From Halospina denitrificans (lineage in GTDB: Bacteria > Pseudomonadota > Gammaproteobacteria > Pseudomonadales > Oleiphilaceae): a DNA stretch of 64,000 nucleotides. The notes beneath the pieces are model-generated. The model was not told the DNA's origin. It searched no databases and saw only the letters and a list, made by a program, of their open reading frames with translations. Both the position numbers and the translations under genes were made by a program. This document shows positions 26,225 through 35,845 of the stretch, piece by piece (positions within the stretch are counted from its first letter, which is position 1; each line of letters opens with the position of its first letter). The stretch is from assembly GCF_004364635.1 (NCBI RefSeq), contig NZ_SOAX01000002.1, positions 186,001-250,000 of the forward strand, read 5' to 3'.

Positions 26225-26749
26225 ATGCCCCAGACACAACCGCAAACACGTATCCTTGTGCTGATCCGTCACGCCAAGTCCAGCTGGGACGATCCGAATA
26301 TGCGCGACTTCGATCGGCCCATTAACGAACGCGGCCAGCGTGATGCTCCTGACATGGGGGCACGGCTCGCGGCGCGAGGCCAGCGACCGGACCGGTTCTA
26401 TTGCAGCTCAGCCCGCAGGGCACGGGAGACCGCACTGATCCTCGCGCAGGCTGTGGGTTACCCGGAAGCGGACCTGGAGGCCGAATCCGGCCTCTACATG
26501 GCCGACGACACGCAGTTGCTGGAGCGTATACGGCGTTTTCCAGACAGCGCCGGGGAAGTCTGGCTCGTGGGTCACAACCCGGACATTACCGAGCTGGTCA
26601 ATCGACTCGCCGGGTTCCAGACCCATGACCTGCCCACCTGCGCCGTCGTGCGCATGGCATTCGATGTGGGGCACTGGAAGGATATTGAACCGGGCAAGGC
26701 CCGGGTTCTGGAAGTCGACCGGCCCAAGCATCCCTGGGAGACTACCTGA
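26225..26749 (+). CDS. sixA: phosphohistidine phosphatase SixA
   Basis: This is a 174-residue histidine phosphatase. The catalytic RHG-type motif is LIRHAKSSWDD (His near residue 15), with the second arginine and proton donor region YCSSARRARETALIL, and the second His in WLVGHNPDITEL. The short length and RHAKSSW signature identify SixA, which removes phosphate from phosphohistidine on phosphotransfer proteins such as the nitrogen PTS protein NPr. The ATG at 26225 gives the normal family start; an upstream ATG at 26177 adds 16 atypical residues. It is convergent with the DUF4397 lipoprotein gene, overlapping it by 8 bases. Confidence 0.88.
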   Translation: MPQTQPQTRILVLIRHAKSSWDDPNMRDFDRPINERGQRDAPDMGARLAARGQRPDRFYCSSARRARETALILAQAVGYPEADLEAESGLYMADDTQLLERIRRFPDSAGEVWLVGHNPDITELVNRLAGFQTHDLPTCAVVRMAFDVGHWKDIEPGKARVLEVDRPKHPWETT

Positions 26750-28247
26750 CGCCTCCCAGGCGGATCAGGTGAACAGGGTCGCTGGTGCCATCATCTCCCG
26801 AAATGATCAGGCGATAGTTTCCTCCATTCTCCAGCGATATTGGACTTTCTTCCAACAGGCGGTCTTCGGAGTCTCCGCTGGCGGTTACCACCAGCTTGTA
26901 ATCGGTATTCTCGGGAACAGGGCGGTATCCTGATCGCCCCAGATACCCCAGACCCGAAACCCAGGGTTCCTGCACGGTTCCGTCCTCGCTGAGAGACTGG
27001 TCTGGCGGCAGCACGTAGATGTCGACATTCTTGTCCCTGATTCCGCCGGCCGCATGCACCACCCGAACACGCGCATTGGTCACAACGGGGCGATCATCGT
27101 TATTCAGAACGATAATCTCCTCACTCGCCGGATCCTCTTCGCTCTCAACCAGAACCGCACTCAGACCACGGCCACGATTAACTCGGACGTTCTTGTTGGC
27201 GACTGGCGGTGGGGGATCGTCATCCTCTGCAGTCGCAGAGTCTATGACCTCAACCTCATAGTCGTTGGCGCTGCTCAACTCATAACCAAGAGGGCCCGAT
27301 CCGGGTTCTACATCCGGGAACACCACCTCATCGGCAAGGACGGTCTCATCAACAAGCACATCAACCGGATCCTCGAGTCCCTCAGCTGCATGAACAAACT
27401 GGATACCGCCCTGCTGATCGTTGTGGGGAAACACCCTGGTTTCCAATTCATCCAGAACGACCAGGCTCACCGGGTGATCGGCGTTATCAATGCCCGTGTT
27501 AGGCACGGCAGCAAGCAGCAGATCCTGGTCCATTTCGAAGTCCAGGCGGGAACCGCTGTCATAGATCACATTCTGTTGGTTCCCCGCCTCGGTCAGCCGA
27601 AGGCGATAGACCCCCTTCTCTACCAGCAGCGGCTCGGACCGACTTGCGAAACCCAGGGTGGCATCGGGCTCCCTGTCTCCGTCCAGGGCCTGGCCGGGCT
27701 CGTCATCCAGATACAGGTCCACGGGGTCGGCGCCCTGAATGAGGTGGGCCGCGCGCAGCCGGACCTGCTCCAGGGGGCTGTCGTCCGTTTCCGGGTCATT
27801 TTCTTCGTTCTCGGCGTCCCGTTCCTCCTGGGTTTCGCCTTCAAAGGTCTCGTCATCTTCGCCGAAGAGCACCACCTGCTGGGAGTCATTGTTGAGGTGG
27901 CCAGTGAGGATCAGATCATAGCGTTTGTCTTCCTCAAGGTTATCCTGGGCACCGTCAAGCAGGGTCGCGAGGGTCTCATGCCCGGTATCGCCCCTCACCC
28001 GGAAGCGGTAGTGGTTGGCGGGCAGGGTGAAATCGCCGGTCTCAGCATAGCCCAGCGCCTCTGCCCGGGCTTCATCATCCACGTCCAGCGTCAGCTCTGG
28101 CGCATCGGCCATGGCATTCAGGACCCGGACGTCCACATCATCGAGAACGACGGTGTCTTCAAAGGTCTCATCCCGCTGAGACTCGAAACAGCCACCGAGG
28201 CCAGCCGCCATCACCACGACAAGCGTGAGCGTGAAACGCGCTCCCAT
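26742..28247 (-). CDS. acidic DUF4397-type surface lipoprotein
   Basis: This is a 501-residue predicted lipoprotein. The signal MGARFTLTLVVVMAAGLGGC ends in a lipobox with Cys20. The mature part carries several repeats like VRVLNAMADAPELTLDV, VRLRAAHLIQGADPVDLYL and VRVVHAAGGIRDKNVDIYV, each close to the DUF4397 consensus, so there are at least three such beta domains. The protein is very acidic, with an Asp/Glu-rich linker (ETQEERDAENEENDPETD) at about 140-158. This suits a cell-surface protein of a salt-tolerant bacterium. The start at 28247 has AAGGA eight bases upstream; an ATG at 28256 has none at a workable distance. Role unknown. Confidence 0.75.
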   Translation of the reverse strand: MGARFTLTLVVVMAAGLGGCFESQRDETFEDTVVLDDVDVRVLNAMADAPELTLDVDDEARAEALGYAETGDFTLPANHYRFRVRGDTGHETLATLLDGAQDNLEEDKRYDLILTGHLNNDSQQVVLFGEDDETFEGETQEERDAENEENDPETDDSPLEQVRLRAAHLIQGADPVDLYLDDEPGQALDGDREPDATLGFASRSEPLLVEKGVYRLRLTEAGNQQNVIYDSGSRLDFEMDQDLLLAAVPNTGIDNADHPVSLVVLDELETRVFPHNDQQGGIQFVHAAEGLEDPVDVLVDETVLADEVVFPDVEPGSGPLGYELSSANDYEVEVIDSATAEDDDPPPPVANKNVRVNRGRGLSAVLVESEEDPASEEIIVLNNDDRPVVTNARVRVVHAAGGIRDKNVDIYVLPPDQSLSEDGTVQEPWVSGLGYLGRSGYRPVPENTDYKLVVTASGDSEDRLLEESPISLENGGNYRLIISGDDGTSDPVHLIRLGGVR

Positions 28248-28359
28248 GACTTCCATCCTTTTTCACTTGAGGGTTGTGATGGGGTTTTAACAGGATCCCC
28301 GGGCCGGCAAAAGCGACCGGCTCACATCCCGCGCAATTCCTTGCTCAAAGCGGCGATGA

Positions 28360-29379
28360 TCAGCTCTGTCGACATTGAGCCAACAGCTGGTTCCACGCTT
28401 TGATATGGCCGCTTATGGATTGATCCAGCGCATACCAGATGCTTCCCGGGCCGGTCTGCAGGTTCCGCTCGATAAAGGGCGACATGGCATCGGGCACGGG
28501 CGCTCCGGGGGCATGCAGCAAGTGGTGGAGGCGATCAAAAAGCCGTCGGCCATCATGGCGGACCAGACTCAGTCGCGGCACCATGGAACCGAGGTATTGC
28601 TTTTCAAAGAGGCGCCGATAGGCATCAGCACCCGCGGCGCACGGAGAGGCCTGACCAAGGCGCCTGCGCAGCAGATCGGTCGCATCGTCCAGCCGGGCCC
28701 GGAGCGCTTCCGCGCTGCGCAGGACCTGTCCGGCCAAAGGGCGGGCCTGCCAGTGCTTATAGACACTGTTGAGTTGGCCAAGCTCCTCGGGAACCCGGCC
28801 AGGTTCGAGGGCATCAATCATGGCCAACACGATCCCAATCCGGGCGGAGGCGTCCCGAAATACCTCGGGGTCGGGATCTGCGGGCAGGGTTCCCCCGCTA
28901 CGGCTGAAGAAGCCTTCCATTTCACTCGCGCCCCAGATGCCATTCCAGAGGGCCTCGGGTATGGAATCACGCTTGGCCTGGGCGGCGGCGCGCAGGGATT
29001 GGGCACGCGTCTCGCTGTCGATCTTCGGCAGGCAATCCTCGGCCGCGCTTATGAACTTGATGTGGTAGTCCAGCCGGGTCCCGGGATGCGCGACCCGCCC
29101 CAGAGTACTGGTGCGCTCACCGACAACGAGCTGGAGTTCACACCCGTAGAGAGACAGGAAGTCCATCAGCCCCATATCAATCTCGGGCATCTCCAGCCGA
29201 CGCGCCCGCTTGCTGGGCAGCGCCGTTACGGTCGGGATCCGCGAGAAGTCAGGATCAATCTCAAGGCTCTGCCCAAGCGTCTCAACGTAGGATGCCGCCG
29301 CGTCCTCGCGACTGCCGGTTAGAGGACACCCCATCAGGAGCAGAAGGCTGAGCACAAGAGTGAGACAGGACCGGATCAA
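28360..29379 (-). CDS. DUF3080 family lipoprotein
   Basis: This is a 339-residue predicted outer- or inner-membrane lipoprotein. The signal MIRSCLTLVLSLLLLMGC ends with Cys18 in a lipobox. The body matches the DUF3080 family as I know it: YVETLGQSLEID close to the start, LPSKRARRLEMPEIDMGLMD, then FLSLYGCELQLVVGERTSTL and LGRVAHPG. Its function is unknown. The ATG is at 29377-29379. It is on the same strand as the XdhC gene (30 bases upstream) and the DUF4397 lipoprotein (113 bases downstream), but the link to molybdenum enzyme maturation is probably just location. Confidence 0.8.
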   Translation of the reverse strand: MIRSCLTLVLSLLLLMGCPLTGSREDAAASYVETLGQSLEIDPDFSRIPTVTALPSKRARRLEMPEIDMGLMDFLSLYGCELQLVVGERTSTLGRVAHPGTRLDYHIKFISAAEDCLPKIDSETRAQSLRAAAQAKRDSIPEALWNGIWGASEMEGFFSRSGGTLPADPDPEVFRDASARIGIVLAMIDALEPGRVPEELGQLNSVYKHWQARPLAGQVLRSAEALRARLDDATDLLRRRLGQASPCAAGADAYRRLFEKQYLGSMVPRLSLVRHDGRRLFDRLHHLLHAPGAPVPDAMSPFIERNLQTGPGSIWYALDQSISGHIKAWNQLLAQCRQS

Positions 29380-29409
29380 GGCAGCAACCCCGTAGCGTGG
29401 ACAATGGCC

Positions 29410-30405
29410 TTATTCAGGATGGCTACAGATCATACGTCGCAGCAGCCGATGGCGTTCAGCCAGCACCTCGGCTATGGCCGCCACCGCAATCTCGGGTGGT
29501 GACTTGCTCCCGATCTGGAATCCGATGGGGGCATGCAACCGCTCCATGGCGGAGTCCGTCACGCCCAGCTGGTGCAGGCGTTCGCGTCGCTGCGCTGCTG
29601 TTCGCTGTGACCCCATGGCTCCGATGTAGAAGGCTTCGGATTCCAGTGCGGCAAGCAGGCCCATATCATCGATACGCGGGTCGTGCCCAAGGGCCAGTAT
29701 GGCGCAGTAGGCATCACTGAATTCCGTGCGCACCAGATCGTCCGGGAGACTTTCCCGAACCTCGACGCCGGGCTCATCCCACCCCTGGAGAAACAGTTCG
29801 CGGGGTTCGCAAAGCGTGACCGAGAACCCGTTCATCAAGGCAATCCGGGCCACATAGCGGGCCACTTCACCGGCGCCGATAAGTAGCATCCGGGCCTGCG
29901 GGCCCAGGGTGTGGAGCAGTGTCCCGTCGGTTTCCTCAACGGTCTCCGGAACCGAAGACGCTACAAAACTCCATTCGCCGCTCGTCAGGTTGACCCGACG
30001 TGTGACCGGTCGGCGTTCGTCAATCGCTTCAAGCAGCATCGAAACGGGCGCCGCGTGGCGACCCGGGTCCAGAGGTTCCACCACCAGACGCATCCGGCCA
30101 CCACAGGGCAGCCGCCACTGCTGCTGATCCGATTCCGTGACACCGTAATCCACCACCTCGGGGGTTGTGCCTGGATTCGATTCCGTCGAGACCTGGCGGA
30201 TCAACTGCTCCTCAAGGCAGCCCCCGGATACGGAGCCGCTCCACTCGCCCTCTTCATTCACGGCAAGAAGCGAGCCGGGAGGCCTCGGGGAAGATCCCCA
30301 GGTGCGCACCACCGTGCACAGCCAGGCCCGCTGGCCATTGCCCAGCCAGCGGGCAAGGTCCCGGATCACGCGAGTACTCAGGTCAGCATCGCCGGGCTCA
30401 GGCAT
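29410..30405 (-). CDS. XdhC-family molybdenum hydroxylase maturation factor
   Basis: This is a 331-residue cytoplasmic protein that in the XdhC/CoxI family binds molybdenum cofactor, helps add the sulfido ligand and inserts it into a hydroxylase. Motifs seen are ATVVRTxGSSPR-like (CTVVRTWGSSPRPPG), GSVSGGCLEEQL with the conserved Cys, and the Rossmann-type MLLIGAGEVARYVARIA in the second half, followed by YIGAMGSQRT and IGFQIGSKSPPEIAVAAIAE (the C-terminal family signature). The start at 30405 overlaps the molybdenum subunit gene by 8 bases and matches the family start; a GTG/ATG further up would overlap by 50. It serves the adjacent IorAB-like enzyme. Confidence 0.88.
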   Translation of the reverse strand: MPEPGDADLSTRVIRDLARWLGNGQRAWLCTVVRTWGSSPRPPGSLLAVNEEGEWSGSVSGGCLEEQLIRQVSTESNPGTTPEVVDYGVTESDQQQWRLPCGGRMRLVVEPLDPGRHAAPVSMLLEAIDERRPVTRRVNLTSGEWSFVASSVPETVEETDGTLLHTLGPQARMLLIGAGEVARYVARIALMNGFSVTLCEPRELFLQGWDEPGVEVRESLPDDLVRTEFSDAYCAILALGHDPRIDDMGLLAALESEAFYIGAMGSQRTAAQRRERLHQLGVTDSAMERLHAPIGFQIGSKSPPEIAVAAIAEVLAERHRLLRRMICSHPE

Positions 30406-32614
30406 TGGCGGTTCCCGCACTGAAGGGCGTGCGTCGCTGGCGATCACCGGTCAACGCGAAAAGCGCATTCCCAAGGGCCGGAATTGCCGGAGGCGTACCG
30501 GGCTCGCCAACGCCCTGGGGCCCCTCGTCGCTGTCCACCAGGATCACATCAATCTCAGGGGTTTCGTCCTGGCGCATCAGGGTATAGTCGTGGAAGTTGC
30601 TCTGCTGGAGCCGACCGTCCTCCCAGTCGATCCAGCCATAGAGCGCTGCGGTAAGGCCGAAAATGATCCCGCCTTCCATCTGCATGCGCACAACATCCGG
30701 GTTGACCATCTGCCCACAGTCGGTGGCACAGACCACTCGATGCACCCGGATGCGCTGGTTCTCGATACTGGCCTCGACAACCTGGGCCACATAGGTGCCA
30801 AAGCTGCGGTGCAGCGCCACGCCACGGGCGCGCCCTTCGGGAAGCGGACCGGACCAGTCCGCCTTTTCGGCCGCCAGTTCCAGCACACGCCGGTGCCGCG
30901 GCATGTCCGCAAGGTGTTTGAGCCGGAAGGCTACCGGATCCTCACCCGCTTGATGGGCAAGCTCGTCCATGAAGGTCTCAACCGCAAAGCCATTGTGGGA
31001 ATGGCCCACGGAGCGCCAGTAACTTACCGGAATCCCGGCATCCGCGTGGGTATGTCGGACCATGATATCCGGTACGTCATAGGGGTACTCCACCGCGCCC
31101 TCAATGGCGGAATGGTCCTTGGGCGTGAGGAAGGTGTCCTCGGTCATGCGCCCCATGGAGGCCAGGGTGTTGTACAGGAACTTGGGCGCCCAGGGATACT
31201 GGGCAGCCGCCGCATTGCGGGCAAACCAGTCAAAAATCAGCGGACCGGTAATCTGGTGATCCCAGGCCTGGATGCGCGAGCCGTCAAGCGCGGCCCGGAA
31301 CCGGTGGAGCATGGCCGGGCGGTACATGTCATGCCGGATGTCCTCCTCCCGGGACCAGATCAGCTTGACCGGGCGCTCCACGCGGTCAGCGATGGCAGCG
31401 ACTTCCTCAACGTACTCCTGGGTGAGCCGGCGCCCGAACCCGCCGCCCAGAAAGGTCGTATGCACGGTAATCTCGTCGGGCGAAAAACGGCTGACCCGGG
31501 CGGCGGCGATCCGCGCCATATCCGGTCCCTGGGTCGGCGCCCAGACCTGCATGCCGATATCGGTCACCTCGGCAGTCGCGTTCTGGGGCTCCATGGTGGC
31601 ATGCGCCAGGAAAGGCGCCTCGTATTCCGCCTCGAACCGGTCATCGGTGGCTTCAAGGCGTCCCATGGCATCCCCTTCACTGCGTTCGGTATCCCCGCTG
31701 CTGTCGTCAGCCGCGCGACGATACTGGGTGAAAACCGCCTGATGGTCCTTGGTTACGGCATCCGTTTCATCCCAGCGGATGTCCAGTTTCTCCTGGGCCT
31801 TGCGCGCCTGCCAGTAGGTTTCCGCCACCACGGCCACGCCGCGATCGATCGTAAAAACGTCAATCACTCCCGGCATTTTCCGGGCCTCTGCGTCCTCCAC
31901 TGATTCAAACCAGGCTCCCTGCATTGGCGGACGGCTCACGACGGCATAAACCAGCCCCTCACGCTCCACGTCAATACCAAATACCGCCTCGCCGGTCACC
32001 TTGGCGCGGGCGTCAAGACGCCGGTTATGCCTGCCAATATAGCGGAAGTCATCCTCGTGCTTGAGCTCAACCTCATCCGGCAGTGACTGGCGTGAGGCAA
32101 GGGAAACCAGATCCCCGTATGGCAGCCTCTGATTGCCATCCGGATGATGGGCGGCGCCGTCACGGGTGGTGATCTGTTCACTCTTAACCTGCCAGACTGC
32201 CGCGGCCGCCTTAACGAGAACGTGGCGCACCCTCGCCGCTCCGGCACGGATTGGCTGCCAGCTGGTGCGCAGGCTGGTGCTGCCGCCCGTCACCTGGAGT
32301 TGATACTGGGGATTGGTGTAATCAGACCCCACCGGCGCAAACCGGACCTCGATCCGTTCCGGGGGTATATCAAGTTCCTCGGCGACCAGGGTTGTGATCC
32401 CCGTGTAGGTGCCCTGGCCCATCTCTACGCGGGCCAGCGTAAAGATCACGTTACCCTCCGGGTCCAGCTCCAGCCAGGCATTGGGCGCCCATCCTCCCTC
32501 ATGGGAAGGCTCCCTGCCCTGGCGGCTGGCACAGCCCGGAAGCGTCATACTCAGAACCAGGGCCCCGGAACCGGCGGCACCCAGGCGGAACAGGTCACGG
32601 CGTGAAACGTTCAT
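30398..32614 (-). CDS. periplasmic molybdopterin-binding hydroxylase subunit (IorB-like)
   Basis: This is the 738-residue large subunit of a xanthine-dehydrogenase family enzyme, related to isoquinoline 1-oxidoreductase beta and aldehyde-type hydroxylases. A Tat signal opens the protein: [18 protein letters not shown], followed by LPGC, so it may be a lipoprotein as well. Cofactor-binding regions visible are [37 protein letters not shown] and [21 protein letters not shown], with [17 protein letters not shown] near the C-terminus including the catalytic Glu. Electrons go to the two-cluster protein encoded just upstream (4-base overlap). No cytochrome partner is nearby. The substrate is unknown. 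Confidence 0.88.
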   Translation of the reverse strand: MNVSRRDLFRLGAAGSGALVLSMTLPGCASRQGREPSHEGGWAPNAWLELDPEGNVIFTLARVEMGQGTYTGITTLVAEELDIPPERIEVRFAPVGSDYTNPQYQLQVTGGSTSLRTSWQPIRAGAARVRHVLVKAAAAVWQVKSEQITTRDGAAHHPDGNQRLPYGDLVSLASRQSLPDEVELKHEDDFRYIGRHNRRLDARAKVTGEAVFGIDVEREGLVYAVVSRPPMQGAWFESVEDAEARKMPGVIDVFTIDRGVAVVAETYWQARKAQEKLDIRWDETDAVTKDHQAVFTQYRRAADDSSGDTERSEGDAMGRLEATDDRFEAEYEAPFLAHATMEPQNATAEVTDIGMQVWAPTQGPDMARIAAARVSRFSPDEITVHTTFLGGGFGRRLTQEYVEEVAAIADRVERPVKLIWSREEDIRHDMYRPAMLHRFRAALDGSRIQAWDHQITGPLIFDWFARNAAAAQYPWAPKFLYNTLASMGRMTEDTFLTPKDHSAIEGAVEYPYDVPDIMVRHTHADAGIPVSYWRSVGHSHNGFAVETFMDELAHQAGEDPVAFRLKHLADMPRHRRVLELAAEKADWSGPLPEGRARGVALHRSFGTYVAQVVEASIENQRIRVHRVVCATDCGQMVNPDVVRMQMEGGIIFGLTAALYGWIDWEDGRLQQSNFHDYTLMRQDETPEIDVILVDSDEGPQGVGEPGTPPAIPALGNALFALTGDRQRRTPFSAGTANA

Positions 32615-33072
32615 GCATCACCTCCGTCAGCAACAGCACGGATGGCGGCATGGATGCGAGGATAGGTGCCACAGCGGCACAGGTTACCGGACATGAAACG
32701 GCGGATACGCTCGTCGTCCGGATTCGGTTCTTCCTCCAGCAACGCCACGGCGCTCATGACCTGCCCTGACTGGCAATAACCGCACTGGGGGACGTTGTGG
32801 TCAATCCAGGCTTCCTGGACGGGGTGAAGCCCGGCTTCCGTAGCCAGACCCTCAATGGTCGTCACTGGCGCTGACACCTCCTGCACCGGGGTGATGCAAC
32901 TGCGCATGGCCCTGCCATCAATATGCACAGTACAGGCGCCACACTGGCCGATACCACAGCCGAACTTGCTGCCTTTAAGCCCAAGTTCGTCGCGCAATAC
33001 CCACAGCAGTGGGGTCTCTCCATCGGAATGGATCTCGTGGTCAGTACCATTGACCCTGAGGCTTCTGCTCAT
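32611..33072 (-). CDS. two-cluster [2Fe-2S] subunit of the molybdenum hydroxylase (IorA-like)
   Basis: This is a 153-residue electron-transfer subunit. The N-terminal plant-type cluster is [18 protein letters not shown] with a fourth Cys in RSCITP. The C-terminal all-helical cluster is [14 protein letters not shown] with [16 protein letters not shown]. All eight cysteines are present. It accepts electrons from the molybdenum cofactor subunit encoded downstream with a 4-base overlap. It has no signal peptide of its own, so it is presumably carried to the periplasm with the Tat-tagged large subunit. The ATG is at 33070-33072. The SmrA gene ends 30 bases upstream. Confidence 0.93.
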   Translation of the reverse strand: MSRSLRVNGTDHEIHSDGETPLLWVLRDELGLKGSKFGCGIGQCGACTVHIDGRAMRSCITPVQEVSAPVTTIEGLATEAGLHPVQEAWIDHNVPQCGYCQSGQVMSAVALLEEEPNPDDERIRRFMSGNLCRCGTYPRIHAAIRAVADGGDA

Positions 33073-33102
33073 GGTTGTCTCTCTGTCTGTTGTTTTTGGT
33101 TA

Positions 33103-33684
33103 TCAGTGGCCGCTGAAGCGCTCGCGGTTGCGCTCCCGCTCTTCCGGACTCTTGCGGAGCATGAAGTAGACGGCGCCAGTCCCGCCATGGTGTTTCTGTG
33201 CGGAGTGGAAGGCCATAACATCCGGAAGCTGGGGCAGCCAAACCGCCAGATGACTCTTGATGGTGGCAATACGGTCCGGATTGCGTTCGCCCTTGCCATG
33301 CATGATCAGTCCTGAACGAACGCCACGCCGCATGCACTCCCGCAGGAAGTTGAACACCTCCTGGCGTGCCTCCTCGACCGTCATCCGATGGAGGTCCAGT
33401 CGCGCCTCAATCGGGTACTGGCCCAGGCGCAGTTTCTTGAAGACGCCATGCTGGATGCCATCGCGCTTGAAGCTCAGCTCGTCGGACGGGCCAAGCCACC
33501 CAACCTCCGTGACCGTCAGCGGGTTACGATCCGGCGTAGCCTCAAGCACGGCGGCACGGCGACGTTCGAGCTGGCCAGGTGTGATCCGCTGTGACGCATC
33601 CACATCCGCACGGTCGGGTTTACGGATGGGTTTCACACCTTCCATTTCCTCAAGGAACTGTTTGCGCTCTTCTTTGGTAGTCAT
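33103..33684 (-). CDS. smrA: Smr-domain endonuclease SmrA
   Basis: This is a 193-residue protein with a C-terminal Smr domain, the nicking-nuclease like domain of MutS2/SmrA. The domain (about residues 90-185) shows the conserved LDLHRMTVEEARQEV, then GLIMHGKGERNPD with the HGKG loop, and the terminal HHGGTGAVYFMLRK. The N-terminal third is charged and resembles the usual SmrA leader. Proteobacterial SmrA proteins nick or cleave DNA or act in rescue of collided ribosomes (SmrB-type); which applies here cannot be told. The ATG is at 33682-33684. It may be the first gene of the minus-strand unit that leads into the IorAB-like genes. Confidence 0.87.
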   Translation of the reverse strand: MTTKEERKQFLEEMEGVKPIRKPDRADVDASQRITPGQLERRRAAVLEATPDRNPLTVTEVGWLGPSDELSFKRDGIQHGVFKKLRLGQYPIEARLDLHRMTVEEARQEVFNFLRECMRRGVRSGLIMHGKGERNPDRIATIKSHLAVWLPQLPDVMAFHSAQKHHGGTGAVYFMLRKSPEERERNRERFSGH

Positions 33685-33803
33685 AACAGAAGCCCTGACC
33701 GCTGAACCGGGATCGCACTCACTCTATCACCGGCTCTTCAGCAGTGGAACTCCCTCCCCACCTCGACCCGCGGAGAGGTGCCCCGTGCGTACAATTACCT
33801 AAG

Positions 33804-33818
33804 GTTACACTGTGTAAC
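33804..33818. promoter_or_regulatory. 15-base palindrome upstream of the FadL-like gene
   Basis: GTTACAC-T-GTGTAAC is a perfect 7-bp inverted repeat with a single central base, 80 bases before the porin start codon. Further downstream GGCAATTGCC (33834-33843) is a 10-base perfect palindrome and TATTAT (33847-33852) a possible -10. The first palindrome is a good candidate operator. Confidence 0.45.
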
Positions 33819-33898
33819 ATTGCCTTTTATTCAGGCAATTGCCATGTATTATTGGGCCACGCTGTCCGCACAGTACAATTCCAATGGAGAACAACGTC

Positions 33899-35185
33899 AT
33901 GGCAACGACCCACAAGAAACTCATCAGCGTCGCGATCGCCGCTGCCGTTATTCCTGTATCGGTTCAGGGCGCCGGTTTCGGCCTTAACAGTCACAGCGCC
34001 AAATCCGGCGGTACTTCCCATGCCGGCACGGCCGTTATGGCGGAAGATCCGGCAACCGTTTTCTACAACCCGGCGGGGATGGTTCTGAATGACAAGGCAG
34101 CCGTGAGCGGCAGCTTTGCGCAGATCATGCCGGAGTTTGATTTCACGGACGAAAATTCATCGGTAACTATTGGTGGCACCCCTCTTCCGGGGGATGAAAG
34201 CATGTCAGATGAGGGAGGCTTAGCTCCCAGCTTCTATTATATGGCGCCCTTCCGGGACGACTGGGCAGTGGGCATTTCCATCAACGCGCCCTACGGCTCC
34301 AACACCAAGTACGATTCTGACTGGATCGGCCGTTTTAACGGAATTGAGTCGGATATCCGGGGAATTAATATCAACCCCAATATTGCCCATGAAATTAATG
34401 ACTCGGTCAGTATCGGCTTTGGTATCAATATTCAGAAATTTGACGCTACGCTTATTCAGCAAAGGGTTGTGGGTCAAGACCCAAACACCGGCGCACTAAT
34501 TACTGATGAAACCGAAGTAGAGGGCGATTCATGGAGCGTCGGGTATAACGCCGGCCTGCTGTTTCAGCCTCTCGAAGCAACCCGGATTGGCCTTGCCTAT
34601 CGCTCCGAGATTTCCCATTCTCTGGACGGTGACTTGACTCTAGGCGGCACCAGCGTTGATGCCAGTGCCTCGGTCGAACTTCCCGAAAGTGCAACGCTCA
34701 GTTTCAGCCAAGGCTTTGGGGATGAAAACCGGCTGACGCTTCTGGCCGATGCGGCCTACACGCGCTGGAGCCGTGTAGATACCATCACCATTGAAACAGC
34801 AACACCTGGGGTCGGTGATTCCCTTGCACTGGACTTTAAAAACAGCTGGCGCGGCTCGATCGGTGCTGCCTGGGAGCAAACTGAACAGCTGACGCTTCGC
34901 GGGGGTTATACTTTCGAGGAATCGGCCGTACAAAATGCGGAAACCCGTACGCCCCGTGTTCCGGACAACCACCGCAACTGGGTCAGTCTTGGTGCTGGGT
35001 ATGAGTTCGCTAACGGTCTCGAACTGGATGCCAGCTACTCGCACCTGTTCATTAAAGACACGAAAATCAACAACACTCAGGTCATCAATGCGCCTGGCGC
35101 GGGACCAGTTGGTCAGTCGACACTCAACGGCGAGTTCGAAAGCTCCGCCGATATCCTGAGTGTTCAGGCCACCTACCGCTACTGA
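33899..35185 (+). CDS. FadL/OmpP1-family outer-membrane transporter
   Basis: This is a 428-residue outer-membrane beta barrel for long-chain fatty acids or other hydrophobic compounds. A signal peptide ends near residue 22-24 (PVSVQGA), and the mature protein starts GFGLNSHSAKSGGTSHAG, followed by the family hatch signature EDPATVFYNPAGM. It ends with the barrel-type aromatic AGYE... and final YRY. Alternating strands with aromatic girdles are visible throughout. The start at 33899 has GGAGA eight bases upstream; earlier ATGs at 33839 and 33884 lack this. The gene is slightly more AT-rich than its neighbours. It would fit uptake of hydrocarbons or lipids that feed the desaturase and wax ester synthase; this is inference. 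Confidence 0.9.
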   Translation: MATTHKKLISVAIAAAVIPVSVQGAGFGLNSHSAKSGGTSHAGTAVMAEDPATVFYNPAGMVLNDKAAVSGSFAQIMPEFDFTDENSSVTIGGTPLPGDESMSDEGGLAPSFYYMAPFRDDWAVGISINAPYGSNTKYDSDWIGRFNGIESDIRGININPNIAHEINDSVSIGFGINIQKFDATLIQQRVVGQDPNTGALITDETEVEGDSWSVGYNAGLLFQPLEATRIGLAYRSEISHSLDGDLTLGGTSVDASASVELPESATLSFSQGFGDENRLTLLADAAYTRWSRVDTITIETATPGVGDSLALDFKNSWRGSIGAAWEQTEQLTLRGGYTFEESAVQNAETRTPRVPDNHRNWVSLGAGYEFANGLELDASYSHLFIKDTKINNTQVINAPGAGPVGQSTLNGEFESSADILSVQATYRY

Positions 35186-35209
35186 ACCACAGCCGCTCCA
35201 GTAGCCCTC

Positions 35210-35235
35210 AAACGCCCGCCTCCGTGCGGGCGTTT
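35210..35235 (+). terminator. rho-independent terminator after the FadL-like gene
   Basis: AAACGCCCGC-CTCCGT-GCGGGCGTTT is a perfect 10-bp stem with a 6-base loop, followed by CTGTT. The A and T runs on either side let it also end the convergent nap operon (stop at 35246). Confidence 0.88.
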
Positions 35236-35245
35236 CTGTTGGTGG

Positions 35246-35833
35246 CTATCGGTTATGGACGCCGGACATATCCGGCAGTTCGTGGGCGATGCCCTTATGA
35301 CAATCGATGCAGGTGGCCTCCTCGCCGGCCAGCGCCGTTGAGTGCGCTTCCACGGCTCTCGGGCTCTGCCGCGTGAAATCCATGGAGTCGAACTCATGGC
35401 AGTTGCGGCATTCCAGCGAATCGTTGGCTTCCAGCCGCTGCCATTCCCGTTCCGCCAGCTCACGCCGTTTGGCCTCGAACTTCTCCGGCGTATTGATGGT
35501 GCCGAACACCCAGCCCCAGACCTCCTTGGACGCTTCCATTTTCCGGCCGATCTTATGGGTCCAGTCGTGTGGAACGTGGCAATCGGAGCAGGTCGCCCGA
35601 ACACCCGAGCGGTTGTTGTAATGCACCGTCTGCTTCAGTTCCTCAAACACATTATCCCGCATCTCGTGGCACGACACGCAGAATTTCTCGGTGTTGGTGT
35701 ATTCCATGGCGGTGTTGAAGCCACCCCAGAAGATAATCCCGGCAATGAATCCTCCCAACACCAGAATACCCAGGCTGATGTGCACGCTTGGGCGCCAGAG
35801 AAGCCGCCAGTAGTAGCGGAACCAGTCTTTCAT
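35246..35833 (-). CDS. napC: tetraheme cytochrome c NapC
   Basis: This is a 195-residue membrane-anchored quinol dehydrogenase that passes electrons from ubiquinol or menaquinol to NapB-NapA in the periplasm. One N-terminal helix (about 17-38) anchors it. The four heme sites are CVSCH (52-56), CSDCH (82-86), CRNCH (142-146) and CIDCH (175-179). The conserved MEYTNTEKF before the first heme and the length are those of the NapC/NirT family. It is the last gene of napEFDABC. The ATG at 35831-35833 lies 12 bases after napB. Confidence 0.95.
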   Translation of the reverse strand: MKDWFRYYWRLLWRPSVHISLGILVLGGFIAGIIFWGGFNTAMEYTNTEKFCVSCHEMRDNVFEELKQTVHYNNRSGVRATCSDCHVPHDWTHKIGRKMEASKEVWGWVFGTINTPEKFEAKRRELAEREWQRLEANDSLECRNCHEFDSMDFTRQSPRAVEAHSTALAGEEATCIDCHKGIAHELPDMSGVHNR

Positions 35834-35845
35834 GATGCGCTCTCC

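Noticed and set aside
27054-28403. 449-codon open frame on the plus strand
   Set aside because: It is antisense to the DUF4397 lipoprotein, which has a lipobox and repeated domains.
30167-31903. 578-codon open frame on the plus strand
   Set aside because: It lies antisense to the XdhC and molybdenum hydroxylase genes, which have clear motifs. Long antisense frames are common in GC-rich genes, and this one shows no domain.
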